From assembly GCA_001931875.2 (NCBI GenBank), contig MSJH02000827.1, positions 124,001-188,000 of the forward strand: a stretch of DNA of 64,000 nucleotides, read 5' to 3'. The number at the start of each line of letters is the position of its first letter. Position 1 is the stretch's first letter. The notes under the pieces were generated by a model. The model was not told where the DNA came from. It was given only the letters and a program-made list of their open reading frames with translations, and did no database searches. The position numbers and the translations under genes were made by a program. This document shows, piece after piece, positions 12,001 to 23,569 of this stretch. The DNA comes from Byssochlamys sp. IMV 00236. Lineage: Eukaryota > Ascomycota > Eurotiomycetes > Eurotiales > Thermoascaceae.

Positions 12001-12482
12001 AAGAAGCGTATACAAGTGATGAGCGCAAACGCAGAGAGAGCACTGCGAGTCCTACCGTGGATAGTACATCAAGCTCAACTGTTGGACCTAACGACAGCTC
12101 GTTTCCACCTCGCGAGTTTTCGTCGTCATCATCTCCCAATCTGGACACGGTCGAGGAGGAGCTGGATCCGGATATCGCTGAAGCCCTGCGTCTGAGTTTG
12201 CTTGAAAATAACCCCGGTCCTGTCGATACGACAGTTTTCGACTCTATCCCCGTCAAATACGTGACAGGCTCAAAGGACGAGGGATATCCGCCTTCGTCAC
12301 CGGAACGCGCAGCGGCTGGAAGCAGTAGACAGGAGGAAATGGATGATCTCGAATTCGCCTTGCAATTGAGTTTGGCGGAGGAGGAGAGCCGTAGAGAGGC
12401 TACAGCGTCTGGACAGGACGAATTTCCTGCACTGAATACGCTGTCATCTTCATCAAGGGACAAGGGGAAGGGCAGGGCATAG
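9016..12482 (+). CDS. F-box/WD-repeat protein with C-terminal UIMs, Ufo1-like
   Basis: Probable substrate receptor of an SCF (Skp1-cullin-F-box) ubiquitin ligase. Exons 9016-9391 and 9445-12482 (intron 53 nt, GTACGT..CAG) give 1137 residues. After a polar N terminus the intron joins into an F-box: EVLTHILSHLPPSSLSSMAV, then RRLHNLVTTPHAWRMAFSRY. The middle holds WD-type blades, e.g. YLAVGTTMGTVYVWDVRSPS, VSCVGLTSLYLVHGGNDGLV and QAWDTLA. Two ubiquitin-interacting motifs lie near the end: DPDIAEALRLSLLENN and DDLEFALQLSLAEEESR, each with the AxxLSL core. F-box plus WD40 plus tandem UIMs is the layout of yeast Ufo1, where UIMs allow turnover of the receptor itself. The long Ser/Pro-rich linkers (about residues 570-720) look disordered. 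Substrate unknown. Confidence 0.85.
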
Positions 12483-13979
12483 TAAATAGCAGGGTGGTTC
12501 GATTTACAATGAGGGGTGATTTCTTTTGATTTTTTTCATCTGAAGGCATTGTTATGCTCAGTCACAGTTGCGATGCCAAGCATGCTTTATCATTTTCAAC
12601 TGGTTTGCGAGATATATTTGAGTTAATTCCCTTCAGCTGTGTATACTTTTCCAGTAGAATAGGCCGGGGTTATAGGGATGGACCCAGCTTAACGGTGTAT
12701 CAATTTCTCTTTCGAACTTATCCTACTCTGCCCATTCCCTAGAGCAGAAACCATGAAGTCAATATAAACATAAGCAGTTTCTTGGCTCGACGATTCCTAC
12801 TCTACATGTCTACTCTAGAATATGTGGCTGTACCCACCATAACATCATCCCGAGAACCGATCTACAGTCCAATACATACTTGCCTTCGATCTCACTATTC
12901 ATCTTATTCCAGCACATCCCTGTAAGTAGAGTCAATAGCAACACGAGCTGTTCTGTTCTGTTCTGTATTTGCTCTTAACGGTAATAACGGACTTTGCGAG
13001 GCAGAAGCAGAGTAGTGCAATTTGAATCAAGTGGCGCTTTAGGTATGCATTATTAGTTGACAGTAGGTAGTCTGGTGGCAATATGCCTAACACCTGGACT
13101 GATATTCGAAACCACTGGATCGGTCGTGGGTATAGATAGCGGGGAATAATAAATAGATAGGAGCATGATGGCAGAACGTGATAGGACCCACGGGAATTAT
13201 ACTTGGGCATACGTATTATTATCATCCCATAGGGAGGAAAGTGAAATACAGTTTCTTTTTGCTCTGGCAGTACTACAGTACTACTACTGTAACGTACCAC
13301 TATCTAGGTACAGCTCTAATTTTCTCCTGTCAGGTTGGTGAGACCCAACTCAAAGAATATATGTTTTCTTTTTATGATTAAGGAGGACCTCTTGGGAGTC
13401 CCTGGTTCCTGAGACATTCTCTCCCCGATGTAACGGTCGGTCGCTGATCCCTTCAACACGCGAAGATCCGAGACCGACGGTGCGGCCCACCATGGGAAAT
13501 GAGCCATACCCGCCGTGCCGATCAGATGAAGATCATGTACTCTAGCTAGGATGAAAGGAGCACACGCCCACAAAAGCTGAATAAACCAGTCCTTGCAGTG
13601 AACCACAGTCGTTAATTGAGGGTCAAATATGTACCTATGGAAAATCAGAACGCCGAATCTCAAAAGAGGCCTGCCCTTTTCGATGGGATCCGCGATGCTC
13701 CCTCGCATCTCTGCAAGAAGAATGCATTACATACAAGACATGCGGCAATAGCCCAAAGCGTAAAATAAGTGACAAGAAAAAGCACGGATAATGATCCGAA
13801 AGATATCCGCCTCTCAGGGTCACCACGATTCTCGAGTCCTCGCGTCACGTTGCTTGTACCATGAGCCAGATGTCCGACGAGCCCGTGCAATGTGTACATT
13901 GAATATGTTTCATTTCTATTGCCTCGAAAGGAAATGATGCACCCAGTCTGTGTTCACTCAAGTAGACGACAAAAAGAAC
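12483..13979. other. Convergent gene-free interval (1.5 kb)
   Basis: Lies between the F-box gene and the GH72 gene, which converge. It should hold both 3' UTRs. Two minus-strand frames of 120-130 codons (12932-13300, 13316-13708) are rich in Cys, Tyr, Ile and Arg with no recognisable motif, and I take them as chance. Nothing else is seen. Confidence 0.5.
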
Positions 13980-15678
13980 CTACGCAGCCAGAGCCAGAAG
14001 CATGGTAGTCAGAGCACCGGCAAGGCTGAACATGCCCGAAGCAGTGGACTTGCCGGCGGCGTTTGTCTTAGCAGAACCGCTGGCGCTGGAGGTCGACGAG
14101 GCGGAGGTAGAGGAACCACTGCTGCTGCCCGAAGTGTTTGAACCGGGCTCATTGGACTGGTCGTTGGCAAGAACGTTCAGTTCGATACCGGTGATCTCCT
14201 TGCCAGTGCTGTCATAGATGGTCTCGTTGATCTTGGTGTTCTTGACGGAAACGAGCTTGCCAACGTTAGTGCTGCCGACACCGTTATCGATCATCTTCTG
14301 AATGGTGTCCAGACGCGCGGGGAGGTCAAAGGTGTTGGGGAAGCCACTGGTGCTGATCAGGTCGGCACTGCAGACGACGGGCTCGACCGAAGTCTGAGAG
14401 CTGTTGGCGGCCCGGACGCTCTTCAGATCGACCTTGGCGAACTGCTTCTGCAGGTTCTCGTAGTCCACAAGCAGAGACACGGTGTCGTTGTCGTTGACCT
14501 GAACCAGACCGTAGTTGTTGGCCTCCTGGGTCCACTCGTATACCAGGCCTCCGGAAATGGCCTGGGTCATCTCCTCGCTGTAGATGGCCTGGACTTCAGT
14601 GAAGACGCGGGGGGTAACCTTGTTGCATCCGTATTCGGAGAAGAACACGGGCAGGCTGGCGTTCTTGAAGTCGTCGGCCAGAACATCGTAACCGGCAGTC
14701 TTGATGCTGGAGTCACCGCACCACGAGTAGGAGTTCAGACCGAAAAAGTCAGACCGGGAGCTGGTCGAGTTCTTGATCTCGCAAGACATGTAGTTGGAGG
14801 TGTCCACAAGGATATCGCGAACATCAGCAGCAGAGTAACCGACAGGGATAGAACGGTTGGCGTGCTTCGCGATGTAGTCGTGCATGTCACGTTGCACCGC
14901 CTACGGGTCATTAGTGATGACAGCTCTGCGAATCAAACGTGTAGTAAGGGGCACAAACCCGAACGTAGGAGGGGACCTGCTCGACACTGTCCTGGTTGAT
15001 GACCTCGTTTCCGGAGAAGAGGGCCAGAGTGTTGGGGTAGTTCTTGAAGGCTTCGATCATGCCAAAGACCTGCTTCATGTAGATGGGGTTATACGAGGTC
15101 CAGGGTGCCGTCCGGTCCAAGGAACCGTTCTCCAGAGGAGAGTTGACATCCAGAATCAGGTAGATACCGGCCGCGTTGAAGATGGAGGCACACTCGTCAT
15201 GGTTGAGGTCAGGGCTCATGTTGTAGATACGGATGGTGTTGACCTAGGTGAAATCCATGAGCGCTTCTCCCAGTGAGGCAATCTAGAAAGATAGGAACAT
15301 ACACCCAGACGCTGCATGAGCGCCGCATCACGCATACACGTTTGAGGGTCGCTAAGAGGGTCGGATTTGCCAGTAAAGCCAGAGGAACCACCGGGCTGGT
15401 AGCTAGAAGATGAACTGCGTTAACGGAGTGATCTCCTCACAAAACGGGTTTGACTGGAGGCGCTGCTTACTCGACACCGAGGATCTGGAAGCGTTCCTTG
15501 GTGACGCTGTTGACAAAGTCTTTTCCTTCGACAATGACGGGCTGGACGGCAACAGCGGTAGTCGCCAGACCACAGAGCGCAGTGAAGATCTGCGCGTAGG
15601 ACTGTGATTCGCAAAGTAGTCAGCGCCAAGCAGTCGACATGTGGTAGAGGGGCAGATAGAAGCACATACAGGAACCAT
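13980..15678 (-). CDS. GPI-anchored 1,3-beta-glucanosyltransferase, GH72 (Gel/Gas)
   Basis: Cuts and re-ligates beta-1,3-glucan chains at the cell surface, elongating wall glucan. Five exons: 15678-15670 (9 nt), 15601-15471, 15402-15303, 15243-14959 and 14900-13980, all in frame, 481 residues. A short signal peptide (MVPSYAQIFTALCGLATTAV, cut near AVA) leads to the catalytic TIM barrel, with GVDYQPGGSSG, the acid/base in LALFSGNEV (about Glu160) and the nucleophile in FFSEYGCNK (about Glu263); these positions agree with A. fumigatus Gel1. The tail is a Ser/Thr/Gly-rich linker, then a hydrophobic GPI signal ending TTMLLALAA. There is no Cys-rich X8/CBM43 module, so it belongs to the short GH72 subgroup. 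Which Gel paralogue it is cannot be decided here. Confidence 0.92.
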
Positions 15679-16829
15679 GTTGGCTATCGAGGCTTATCTA
15701 CAGAGAAGAAGAACGGCGAGGCGGAAGCGATCGCGGAGTTTGAATGTCCAAAAGGAATGGCTGCGCGGAGGCAAAGGGGATTGAACCGTCGAGAGAGTGT
15801 AGACGGTTTTTAAACAAGAAGCAGAGCAAAGGAAGCTGCGAGGGAGGGAGAGAAAGACCGATGGAGACTGAAAAGCAGTTGGTATGCTCCGCACGGAAGA
15901 AGGATGCAAGGTTATTTCTACATTCACCGGGAATATATCAAGGAAACAGAAGGGGAGAGAACTCGGGGAGGTCAAATAGGAAAATGGAGCATGGGGTCAG
16001 ACACAACTGATTCCAGGAGTAACCAAGCTTGAGGAGGCGCCAAATGGGGCCGGGCTAAGATAGCGCCAGGAGCGATAATATCAATCATACATGCCGGCGG
16101 TTGGGCGACAACACAAGGGTTCAAGAGCTAAATTGAATAGATACTAGTAGATGGTAGCAGATTTGATTAAACAGCCAACCACCGGGCTGGAATGCCCCCC
16201 CTGGCTGATTGACTGTCACTGGCACGTTTATCTGTGTCCAAAAAAAAGTCTCTACTCGACATAGGGCTGGTGTTAAACAATAATAATAATGTAACTAGAG
16301 CACACTACGGAGTCCATTAGATATATTATTAATCTCTGCAGGCTGGATGGATTTCATGCCATGACGTCTAAGGGACCGTGCACCAGGAGCATCCGAAACA
16401 AATCGAGAAAGGAGAAAAATCAATCAATGAATCAATCAATCAATCAATTGTCCACATGGGGGTGGTTCGTTAAAAGTACAGCACATACCGCTCCTTGGCA
16501 GGAAACCTGAATGAAACAGACCAGCACCGACACTGCCGAACCAACAAGGACCAAGACGCCCACGCGCTTGGCACTGGGTGGCGATGCAAATATACAAGAC
16601 GTATACACGGGGAAGAGAGAAGTAGTGGAGATGGAGGGGAAGATGGGGAGTTTGTGTCGGATTAGGGGGGGAAATGAAGAGAGGATGGAGCCGTGGACGA
16701 TGACCAGTCCACTGCATATTGGTCGTCGTCACGATTCATCAACACAGAAGATAACAGGCGATTCGGGGTTGTTTTTCCCCAGACAACCCCAGACCGTCGG
16801 CCGTCATCATTTCATCGGGGTCAGTCCAT
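15679..16829. other. Gene-free interval between GH72 gene and tom20
   Basis: The right part is the 3' flank of tom20; the left part is the promoter and 5' UTR of the GH72 gene, rich in AGAAGGA purine runs on the plus strand (CT-rich on the coding strand). An (ATCA)n microsatellite lies at 16419-16449. No gene seen. Confidence 0.5.
16419..16449. repeat. (ATCA)n microsatellite
   Basis: About seven tandem ATCA units with one interruption (ATGA). Confidence 0.85.
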
Positions 16830-17495
16830 TTATTCGACGCCGTGTCCATCCACGCTGGGGCCTTCGCCCGTGAAGGAGCCCAGCTTCAGGCCACTGTCCA
16901 GGGCGACCATCTCTGCCAAGATCTCCAGGACTTCCTTGGGGACGGTCTTGTCGTATATCGAGATCAGGTCCTTGGGCTGCGGGTAGACCTTGAGGGCCTT
17001 GTAGAAGGCCAGGGCTGCCTCGATGTTGTCGGAGCCTGAAGCTTTACGTCAGCGTCGGTCCTTTCTTCCTCGGCCGTCAAACGCGGAAAAAAGAGAAAGA
17101 AAAAAAAAAGGCGTACCTTCAGCGCACAGAGACTCTCCCTTGGCGACCTGGCTCATAAAGTAGGCCTCCTTCTCCTCCAGATCGGTGGGGAAACCCTCAT
17201 CCTTGGCCTGCTCGACAACAGCCTTGATGGTCTCTCGCTGCTGAGCGCCTTGAGCCTCAACTTCCTCCTTGACCGCCCGAGCAAGTCGTCGGTTGTCCTT
17301 CTTCAGGGCGCGTCGAAACTCGGGATCCGACTGCCTCTTGTGGTCGAAGTAGATGGCGTAGGCTGTGGACAATGTCAGCACCAATGCGAATTAACGTCCG
17401 TGACGCCGTGCTGGCATTGTTGTAGAGGCGGCCATACCAAGAAGGCCCGTCAGGACCGTGCCGGCGGATGCGGCCACCAGAGTCGATGTCTTCAT
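16830..17495 (-). CDS. tom20: Tom20, mitochondrial import receptor subunit
   Basis: Outer-membrane receptor of the TOM complex that recognises amphipathic presequences. Exons 17495-17438, 17362-17117 and 17035-16830 give 169 residues, a little shorter than yeast Tom20. The N terminus ([19 protein letters not shown] then [10 protein letters not shown]) is a single membrane anchor followed by positive charge, as expected for this signal-anchored protein. A charged linker follows, then the receptor domain with [40 protein letters not shown] and [20 protein letters not shown], matching the TPR-like groove of the family. The intron at 17036-17116 begins with GTACGCC and a T-run. Divergent from exo84 with 346 bp between starts. 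Confidence 0.92.
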
Positions 17496-17841
17496 GGTGA
17501 TGTGTAGAAGAAGAAGAAAAAAAAAGAAGAAGATACTGAAGACAGAGAGAAGAAAGAAAGAAAGACAGGCAATGAGGGGGACAATAATTGCCTGTTGATG
17601 GAGCGAGAGGGAAGCGTTGTTTGGTGAAGCTGATTCTCTCTGGCCCTTCCTTTTCCCTGCCAGCTTCGGCTCGTCGGCGATAATTTTGAGAGATGGATCA
17701 TCGTTCTTCCGTCGCGGCCTCATCGCGTCACATCGAGAGCATCAAAGACTCCGTGTTATCTTGATCTGGATCTTGATCTTGAGGGCTTGAATCGATCCAT
17801 AACTGCACATCCATCCTCTCTCTCTCTCCCTCCCAGCAGCC
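17496..17841. promoter_or_regulatory. Divergent promoter of tom20 and exo84
   Basis: 346 bp between the two ATGs. Directly upstream of tom20 the coding strand is a long pyrimidine tract (complement of 17505-17575), and upstream of exo84 there is TCTCTCTCTCTCCCTCCCAG (about 17817-17836), both usual at fungal transcription starts. No TATA box is evident. Confidence 0.5.
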
Positions 17842-20001
17842 ATGGAAGGCCGTGGGTTGACCCTGCGCAGCAAGTCCCGACGGCCCCAGATCAGTGCCCC
17901 AAAGCCCATCTCAGCTCCTCTGCCCGCCAACAGCAAAGCCTCCGGTGCTGGTCTGCCTTCCGGTCCCCGCGAGAAGCCTCAGCAGAATGGCGCGACCGCT
18001 GATCTCGTCAAACGGAGATATTCAACCCGGTTCAACCAGGTCCCAGATCTGGACGCCAATGCGCCGCCGGTGCCAAGTGTGCCTGCACTCCCCGGAGCTT
18101 TTGGAGGTCGTGATGCCTCTCCAGCAGGCAATGGAGGAGCTACTTCCGGCTCATCCCCAGGCCTACGAGTCGATCTCAGTGCGCTGAGAGATCCCAGTCT
18201 CCCCGTGGACAAATGTAAGTGCGGCAACATGGGCTTTTGATGATTCAAATCCCCTTGCCGGTTACTGATTACTGACTGGATGATGTAGATGTCGCCAGCT
18301 TGCTGGCTGACGCATCAGAAGAGGACATCCAAGAGTACCAGGATCGCCTGCGGAAAGTGAAAAACAGAACCTCAACCGACCTACAGCAGAATGTCTACCA
18401 GAACCGCACCCAGTTCATCAAGATCAGTAAGGAAGCAGAGAAGCTCAAGGGTGAGATGCGGACCCTGCGCTCTCTGATGGCGGAGCTCACGACAGCTCTG
18501 GGCCAGACGAGCTCTGCAAATGGCCTCAGCCCGCTGTCCGCCTCATTCGAGGACCGTCCATCTCGCAAGGCGAATCGCAGTTCCGTTGCCAACCTTGAAA
18601 GCATGTGGAGCGTGCAGCTGCAGGCCCTCTGGAAGACTGTCGAAGGGTCACAAAAATTCTTGCCAGCCGTTCCAGGTCGTCACATCGTCCTCGAGACGGG
18701 CCACTGGGTGGAACTGGATTCTGCAACTTGGAAACCACGACGGCCTGTTCATATCGTGCTGCTTAACGACCATCTCCTCGTCGCGGCCAAAAAACGGAAG
18801 CGTGTCGACCAGAGTAACCCGAACAATCGGGGACCGGTGCCAACGAAGCTGGTGGCGGAAGAATGCTGGCCGCTGCAAGATATTGACATGATAGACCTAG
18901 GTGCCAATCTGGGGTCTGGCTCAAGTCGTGGGGAGGCTGAAGGGCGTGGAGTCACCAATGCGATCAACATCAGGGTGGGGTCGAAGTCTTTTACCTATCG
19001 ACAAGACCACCGCAATTCTTCCGCTAAAAATGAGCTTTTGGCGACCTTCCGCAAGACAGTAGAGGATCTCCGCAGGACCCTTCGATCCGAGACAGAGACT
19101 GCTGGAAAGGCCAGCGACGCCCTGGCCTATCTGACCGGAGGCTCGAGGAGATCGGAGCTTTTCTTTGACGGCGGCGAGAACATTCGAGACACACCCGAAG
19201 TCCGAATCGACGTGGACGGAAAGCAGCAAAATCTCCGCTGGGTGGAAGGGCAGATCGACGACCTCGACATTGCCATTGCTCTGCAGCACTTTGAGGAGGC
19301 TGTATCCAGCATTGAACGTCTGCGGAAACTGGCCCGTGGTCTGAAAGGAAACACGGTCGCGCAGGATGCGATCAACATGAAACTCGACGAGCGAGTCACG
19401 AAGCTGGCCGGTATTATTTCACGCGCGCTGGTGAACAAGCACTCGTTTCTGAACGCGACTAAGACGAATGTCAGCTGGCTGACTCGTCTGGGGCTGGAAG
19501 ACCGTGCGAGGGAGGCGTATCTTCGAGCGAGATCAGAAATCATCACCAAGAGAGTCAGGTTTGTTCTCATTTCCATTTAAATTGTGTCCGTCCGTTCAAC
19601 GATCCTAATTACTCGTACTTAGGCAATGCATCTTCGAGGGTGATCTGCGGCTCTATATCTTCCAGATTTCTTTCGTCTATTTCACTCTGATCCGCAATAC
19701 TCTGAGCATCTATCAAGCCTGCTTCCCCGCTCTCATGACATCAGCCTCCATCAAATGGGCGAAGGAGCACCTAGACAGCTTCAATGCTCTTCTGGCGCGG
19801 CAACTGAGCTCGGTGTTGCGCGGTACAGGCGTATGGAACAAGTGCATGGAGATTGTGCACGAGCACGCAGCGATGCTGACGGAGGTTGGGGTTGATTTCC
19901 AGGACTTTGTCGGCAAGGGTCTTGAAAACGATCAGAGTCCTAGTCGGAAGCAGAGCGGGTCGTCAGCAGAGATGTTGGCAGCTGCGCAGGGAGCGGAGTG
20001 A
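17842..20001 (+). CDS. exo84: Exo84, exocyst complex subunit
   Basis: Subunit of the octameric exocyst, which tethers secretory vesicles at the hyphal tip before SNARE fusion. Exons 17842-18214, 18289-19558 and 19623-20001 give 673 residues; introns are GTAAGT..TAG and GTTTGT..TAG. The basic N terminus (TLRSKSRRPQ) precedes a conserved block DLVKRRYSTRFNQVPDL. A helical Vps51/Exo84 region follows (YVASLLADASEEDIQEYQDR to RTLRSLMAELTTALGQT). A PH-like domain spans roughly residues 220-340 (GRHIVLETGHWVELD, HIVLLNDHLLVAAKKRKR). The C-terminal alpha-helical domain includes WVEGQIDDLDIAIALQHFEE and YIFQISFVYFTLIRNT. The second splice joins KRVR to QCIFEGDLRLY in frame. Family assignment is secure. 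Confidence 0.92.
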
Positions 20002-20384
20002 AGACCTCTTTGGACTCGAATTAACGATACGATACCCCCCCTATGCGGACGCCTGCTGGATGTCCCTTGTCGGTACAGGCTATAGCTTTCTAATTTCATC
20101 TCATCATCAATTATATTTCAGCAAGAATGCAATTGTCCAAGACTTTTTTTAAGCTACTGCTCCTCTCATAACACTATTAAGCAGATATCTTTATAATGGC
20201 GTATTATGTATATATATATATATATATTATGGTGCCGGCGACACGGTCACGGCACCAAAATCCACTATCGTACAGTGTCACTTGAAACTTTTCATGCTTT
20301 TTCATCACATCTAGGCATCTATATATGTAAGTACAGTACAGAGACCAATCGCTCGTATATCATCCTCAAACGATCAGAGTAAAA
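20002..20384. other. Convergent 3' interval between exo84 and the ABC gene
   Basis: 383 bp holding the two 3' UTRs. It contains a TA microsatellite at 20207-20230 and no coding signal. Confidence 0.6.
20207..20230. repeat. (TA)n microsatellite
   Basis: An almost pure TA run of about 11 units in the 3' interval. Confidence 0.85.
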
Positions 20385-22699
20385 TTACAGAGTGAAATAC
20401 TCGTATATATCCTCATCCCTCTCCTCTGGCTCTACGTCATTATCTCTCCGACGCCAAGTTCGTCGAGATTTCTCGGTGCCGGTAGGGGACCAGACGGCAT
20501 CCCAGGCCTCGCCGCCAAGGGTGCTATCGTAGCCGAGAACACCCATCTTGAAATCGAGGGGTTCACCAACGCCGAGGTCAGAGGGCAGACGCATCCAATA
20601 CCGGACAGAATCTGGGATCTCCTCCCGGATGTGGCTAATGACGAGGAGGGCCTGCTGGTCGGAGAGACCCTTGTGGCGGGCCTTGGAGACTTCAACGGTC
20701 GCCTCGTTGAGCCAGGTATCTGCTGTAGAGGTGCGACGCGTGGCCGTGCTGACATGATTACGCTTCAGTTCGCCGGACTCTAGGAAATGGAGGCATTTGT
20801 CGCGCAGAGAAGCGGGCATGCCGGAGAAGGCTTCGTCGAGAATAACGAGATCAGGTTTATGCACGATGGCGCGGATGAAGAGAACAAGACGTTGCTGAGC
20901 AACGTTCAGGGAAGAGAATCGGAGTGAATCGGCGTAATCGACATCGTAGTCAGGAAGGGTATAGTCGTGCTTCAGGGGCCTGTAGTTGGAGAGCCTGGGG
21001 AACATTTCCATCTGTGCTCCCCTCACCTTGCTGGAAGAGGCATCTACTCCTGTCGTGGCGTCGGGGTCTAGGTCAGCCTTGAAGAATCTGAGCGCGGCAT
21101 TGACGTCGAGATCCTTTTCGTGATCTAGCCGGGGCCTCGACAAGAAGGTATCGGCAAAGGCAGATTCGACAGCCTGACGGACGGTGAGATTGCGAGGGAA
21201 GAAGGCATGGATCTCGGGCGACGAATGTCCGATCCGTGACTGCAGCTCGAAGATGGAAATTCCGGGCTTTCCTGCCTCCGGCAGTCGAGATCGTCCGAAC
21301 AGTTTGATAGGCAAAGCGTAGGCCTGGGGATGATCAGATGTTATTAGCGACAGCAGTGTCGTCTTGCCGGATCCATTGGCCCCAATGATGGCCCAGCGCT
21401 GGCCGCGGCGGACTCTCCAATGGAGCCCATCCTGGAGCTTGTCGTTGACTTTTTGCTTCCAGTTACCCAGGACGACCTTGTCGCCATACTGAACGCGGAC
21501 ACCGTCCATTTCAATGACAGGCTCCCCTCCTCTCGGGGCGGTAATCTCTAGCAGCCGCTGCTTGGTATCCACCAATTTCAGATCTCTGAGGAGTTGACGA
21601 TCCAAGATACCTTCATCCATGGCGCGTTTAGCCTCGATGTATATTGGATTTTTCTTGAGCTCTTCGAGCTCTTTTCTTGGGGTTGACTCGTCGGTGAGAC
21701 CCTTCCAGACCTGGAAAGTCTGATGGACTTGCGATCGGTCTCCCTGCAGTAGAACGCGGTGGGAATTACCCAAGATCATCATGTGCGTAATCCAGTCTGG
21801 CAGATGATCCTGCGGTCGCAGGGAAAGTATGAGGCGTGGCGAACACTTCTCCGCCAGACCATGCAGGAGGATCGAGATGCTCTGGACCGTAGCCGGATCG
21901 AGTCCCACTGCGAGTTGTCAGTACGCTGTAGAGTGAATATGAGGCAGTGGTAAGCCTGGCACTTACTGAATGGATCATCCAGCAGGAGCAACTCGGGCTT
22001 GCTCAGCAGCGCTTTTGCGATTCGCGCACGTCTCGTCTGGCCGTTGCTGAGGTTGGCTACCGGCATATCGAGCAATGGTTCCAGCTTTAGATTGGCGATA
22101 ACCTGTTCGAGGAAAGCCAGATCCTTAACGGTGCCATTTTCTTCACCCTCGAGCGGGTTCAGCGAGGTCTGTCCCTGCAGATACTGCCGCAGCGTCCAGT
22201 CGGTCTCTTCTCGTAGACTCTCGTAGCGTGCGCTCAGGTACGCTCCGCGGACACCACCTGTTGCTTGTGACCCCTCTCCACTGAAACCAACATATTGAAT
22301 AGCGCGTCCTGGATATCGCAACCGGTGATCTTTGGCGGCGATCTCGTCTGTCAAGAGGTAGGGATAGGTACGCGCACTGGGTGGAAGACAAATCAGCTGG
22401 CCCCGCAAGATTTCCAACAGCTTCGTTCTCTCTGTGGAGCCAATGATGGCCCAGTGCTGCAACGACTGGCCATCTTGAACTCCTTGAGCAGCTGAAGAGC
22501 CGGACGGGAGAATGAAGTTGAGGTTGGGATAGAGAGGCGGATTCTCTTTCTCGGCCTTCGGGTCGGGACTAGGGTATCTCTCGTAGAAGGTACCGTCCTG
22601 GATGCGAATCAATGGAGGCGCAGAGGAGACACGCCGCAGGGTCCGGTAGAGGACCGGAGCCCTCAGAGGCCCAGTCAGAAGACGTGGACGCAGCAGCAT
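20385..22699 (-). CDS. Soluble twin-NBD ABC ATPase, probably mitochondrial (YDR061W-like)
   Basis: Two ABC nucleotide-binding domains in one chain with no membrane spans, 751 residues, from exons 22699-21967 and 21907-20385 (intron 60 nt, GTAAGT..CAG, splitting the ATG of MGLDP). The N terminus (MLLRPRLLTGPLRAPVLYRT LRRVSS) is Arg/Leu/Ser-rich without acids, a good mitochondrial presequence. NBD1 has a degenerate Walker A (WAIIGSTERTKLLE) but intact signature LSNGQTRRARIAKALL and Walker B LLLLDDPF. NBD2 has an intact Walker A (IIGANGSGKTTLLSL) and Walker B LVILDEAFSG, but a poor signature (FSSLNVAQQRLVLF). Only one of the two composite ATP sites should therefore be catalytic. Yeast YDR061W has the same organisation and no firm function. 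Not a transporter by itself. Confidence 0.85.
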
Positions 22700-23569
22700 G
22701 TCTGGTTGAAATGCGCAAACGCTGGAAGATCGATAATGATGATCTGATAATCCTCATATTTGATTCTCGGACTTAACGCCGAACGCTAAGCTCCGGATGG
22801 CTGATACGGCCGATATCGGTCACATGACATGGTCTACTTGTTATTCCTTTTCGATGGTAACTGTATACTATATATACTACTATATATACTATATATACTA
22901 TATATTATTATATAGTATATAATATCTTGGGTCAAACAGGAGCAATCCTTGGGGAGATAAAAATATTGCCCTCATGTTACGTTCTTTCATCGCATACAAC
23001 GGGTAGGTATGTATATATATATGAATGCTATACACATGGACACAATAGTTATCTAGTCGACGTGAAGTTACACTCTGACATCCCCTGGCAGGGGAAGATC
23101 ACTCATTGTCCAGAATCTTCTTCCCTGTTGGATTAATCTTCTCATTCTACGGCCTAACACTATGGATCCGTGGGAATGACCGTCCGCTGGCTAACTTATC
23201 TTTTCATCAACGCGGGGTAAGCGCGGGGCTTAAGTATGGAATTTGGAATGGCTCAAGCCTCAAGTTAACGCATTATCCAAGCCACAAGCGAGCGCCTCCA
23301 GGTCCAAATCGACTAGCCAGGGACTAATACGCGCTGCTGATATGCCTGAAGGCTTGCGTGCTCCTCGTTGCAGAGAAGGTAGCATCGGTTAAGAGATGAT
23401 GCGATGATCGCCGTTCTACCGAGCCTCCACGAGCCTGCGCCGCGATATCTCCGCGCGTCGGATTTCTCTCTTTGGAGTTGGCAACATAAGCTACGAGCTG
23501 TAGAAGCAGTCATCTTAATTTAATTATTTCCTGTAGATTTTGCAGTCGAACAAGCATTGACAACTCAGC
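22700..23569. promoter_or_regulatory. Divergent promoter of the ABC gene and the acyl-CoA synthetase
   Basis: 870 bp between starts. A strongly AT-rich block of TATA/ACTATATAT repeats spans about 22866-22922. No conserved factor site is recognised. Confidence 0.45.
22866..22922. repeat. ACTATATAT-type AT repeat
   Basis: Imperfect tandem copies of ACTATATAT and TATATTAT, with local self-complementarity. Confidence 0.75.

Noticed and set aside
12932..13708. Two minus-strand frames of 122 and 130 codons
   Set aside because: No recognisable motif, aromatic and basic random composition, and they lie in the 3' flank between converging genes.
15410..15607. 65-codon plus-strand frame over the GH72 gene
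   Set aside because: Opposite-strand shadow across exon 2 and intron 2 of the glucanosyltransferase.
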